From Bacillota bacterium (GTDB taxonomy: Bacteria > Bacillota > Clostridia > Christensenellales > QAND01), in contig DXZF01000018.1 in NCBI GenBank assembly GCA_019415425.1, forward strand, positions 1-16,185: DNA of 16,185 nt. Direction: 5' to 3'. A model generated the notes under the pieces. The model made no database searches and was not told where the DNA came from. It saw only the letters and a program-made list of their open reading frames with translations. The first letter of the stretch is position 1. The number at the start of each line of letters is the position of its first letter. Below, in pieces: positions 15,274-16,185 of this stretch. Position numbers and translations under genes: made by a program.

Positions 15274-15846
15274 TCACCAGCCGCACATGTGCTCCAAAAA
15301 GATCTTGACGCCAATGATCACGAGAATGCAGCCGCCAAAGATTTCGGCCTTCTGTTTGAGCATGGCGCCAAACTGCTTGCCCAGATATGCGCCGAACAGG
15401 CAGCACAGGAACGTGATGACGCCGATCAGCGAGGCGGAGGCCAGGATGTTGACGGACATCAGCGCAAAGCTGATGCCCACCGCCAGCGCGTCGATGCTGG
15501 TGGCGATGGCCTGCAGCAACAGCGTGCGGAACGTAAAGATGCGCACGGCCGGGCACGCTTCCGGGTGGCGGTGTTCCTGGATGGCCTCTACGATCATCTT
15601 GCCGCCGATAAAGCCCAGCAGGATGAGCGCCACCCAATGGTCCAACGAGGCGATGGCGTCGCTGAAGGTGCGGCCGGCCACAAACCCGATCACCGGCATC
15701 AGCGCCTGGAACAGGCCGAACGCCAATGCCGCACAGAACGACTGCTTTTTGCCCATGTTGTGAAAGCACATGCCGTTTGAAAGCGAGACGGCAAACGCGT
15801 CCATGGAAAGGCCCAGCGCAAGGAAGAACAGTGTCAGTGTACTCAT
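15274..15846 (-). CDS. mntP: Manganese efflux pump MntP
   Basis: MntP exports Mn2+ through the cytoplasmic membrane and protects against manganese excess. The 190-residue protein has six hydrophobic segments in two repeated halves, each with the conserved acidic motif: SMDAFAVS (Asp16) and SIDALAVG (Asp118). It also has the glycine-rich LLGFIGGKMIVEAI and ends EIFGGCILVIIGVKIFLEH. The start at 15846 has AAAAAGGAG five bases upstream on the minus strand. A manganese riboswitch and terminator in the leader strongly support the metal specificity. It converges with typA and shares its terminator. Confidence 0.96.
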   Translation of the reverse strand: MSTLTLFFLALGLSMDAFAVSLSNGMCFHNMGKKQSFCAALAFGLFQALMPVIGFVAGRTFSDAIASLDHWVALILLGFIGGKMIVEAIQEHRHPEACPAVRIFTFRTLLLQAIATSIDALAVGISFALMSVNILASASLIGVITFLCCLFGAYLGKQFGAMLKQKAEIFGGCILVIIGVKIFLEHMCGW

Positions 15847-15943
15847 GGGAACTCCTTTTTGTATCTGTGTATCGTATATGAACACACAGGTTGTTTCATG
15901 CAAACCACGGCACCTCCGGCGGCACAGCATACGCCGTTGGCAC
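15847..15943 (-). other. Second part of the mntP leader
   Basis: The 97 bases between the riboswitch terminator and the mntP start hold no ORF. One short pairing, ACGGC/GCCGT, is possible near 15905-15937. The only clear signal is the ribosome binding site AAAAAGGAG just before the start codon. Confidence 0.45.
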
Positions 15944-15977
15944 AAAAAAAGCATGCAGAACCAAAAGCTCTGCATGC
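15944..15977 (-). terminator. Riboswitch-controlled terminator in the mntP leader
   Basis: On the minus strand GCATGCAGA (15977-15969) pairs with TCTGCATGC (15959-15951), followed by seven T (15950-15944). The first five bases of the left arm are also the 3' strand of the riboswitch P1 stem, so the two structures exclude each other. Confidence 0.9.
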
Positions 15978-16064
15978 GTCTTGTTCTTTGAGGCAAGCCA
16001 GGCGCCCTTTTGCGCCAGTGTGTTGACTTGACACGCGCCAAAGCGCGCAAACTACTCCCGCATG
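15973..16064 (-). ncRNA. yybP-ykoY manganese riboswitch
   Basis: On the minus strand the element opens with CATGC followed by GGGAGTAG (16059-16052), the conserved box of this family. It continues with GTCAACACACTGG (16027-16015) and closes with CAAGAC followed by GCATG (15977-15973), the P1 partner. The family binds Mn2+ and usually turns expression on. Position and the mntP target fit this. Confidence 0.88.
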
Positions 16065-16074
16065 AAGTAAAGGT

Positions 16075-16104
16075 ATTATAGCACATACGCCTGGTCGGAT
16101 GCAA
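16075..16104 (-). promoter_or_regulatory. Promoter of the mntP riboswitch unit
   Basis: On the minus strand a perfect TATAAT (16075-16080) is preceded by TGC, an extended -10. The -35 match TTGCAT (16099-16104), spaced by 18 bases, is weak. Transcription would start near 16068, just before the aptamer. Confidence 0.75.
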
Positions 16105-16183
16105 TGCCCAGATCTGTAAAACGGTGGGCAATCCCGATCATTGTGTCCGTTTGGTTACAAAACGGCACCCGGCATGTAGCTGG
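16076..16183 (-). CDS. Possible C-terminal end of an upstream gene
   Basis: On the minus strand one frame is open from the window edge to a TAA at 16078-16076, giving 35 residues that end GIASDQAYVL. It is too short to identify, and its stop would overlap the mntP -10 box. Other frames close early. It may be a real gene end or chance. Confidence 0.2.
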   Translation of the reverse strand, partial: PATCRVPFCNQTDTMIGIAHRFTDLGIASDQAYVL

Positions 16184-16185
16184 TC

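Noticed and set aside
13193..15769. An 858-codon open frame on the minus strand opposite typA
   Set aside because: It is a shadow of typA. It also crosses the bidirectional terminator, the typA promoter and part of mntP in another frame, and no family is recognisable.
1..16185. CRISPR arrays, tRNA or rRNA genes, insertion sequences
   Set aside because: I found no regularly spaced direct repeats, cloverleaf-like sequences, rRNA segments, transposase genes or terminal repeats anywhere in the window.

Overview
The window looks like a chromosomal segment of a GC-rich, anaerobic member of the Bacillota (Clostridia type). The grounds are strong AGGAGG-type ribosome binding sites, sigma-A promoters, a sortase, a bifunctional AdhE behind a Rex-like operator, a RibU-type ECF transporter under an FMN riboswitch, and a Moco gene set typical of clostridia. 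The species cannot be named from the sequence.

Layout. Positions 1-183 hold a terminator-like hairpin of an upstream gene and a good promoter. A sortase (184-903, +) follows. Then comes a structured 267-base leader and a compact plus-strand molybdenum cofactor operon: moeA (1171-2391), a second moeA fused to a PBP-like domain (2441-4345), moaC (4342-4830), a MOSC gene (4827-5255), moaA (5275-6228) and a second MOSC gene (6244-6690). It ends in a long-range stem followed by seven T. A mogA/moaB-type gene (7177-7671, -) faces the operon with its own promoter and terminator.

To the right on the minus strand are adhE (8068-10665), with a TTGACA-N17-TATCAT promoter and a Rex-type operator on its start point; a P-loop ATPase of unknown role (11045-12121); and ribU (12333-12914), with an FMN riboswitch and a transcription terminator in its leader. 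typA/bipA (13367-15202, +) diverges from ribU. It shares a perfect palindromic terminator with the convergent mntP (15274-15846, -). The mntP leader is a yybP-ykoY manganese riboswitch whose P1 strand overlaps the terminator arm.

How the genes work together. MoaA and MoaC make cPMP, MogA adenylylates molybdopterin, and the two MoeA proteins insert metal. The two MOSC proteins probably bind or sulfurate the cofactor. MPT synthase (MoaD/MoaE) is not in the window. adhE regenerates NAD+ in fermentation, ribU imports riboflavin, and mntP exports manganese.

No clearly new system is present. The items most worth a second look are the moeA leader with mutually exclusive pairings, the two MOSC paralogs that share three cysteine positions around moaA, and the P-loop protein whose second Walker A motif appears to be lost.
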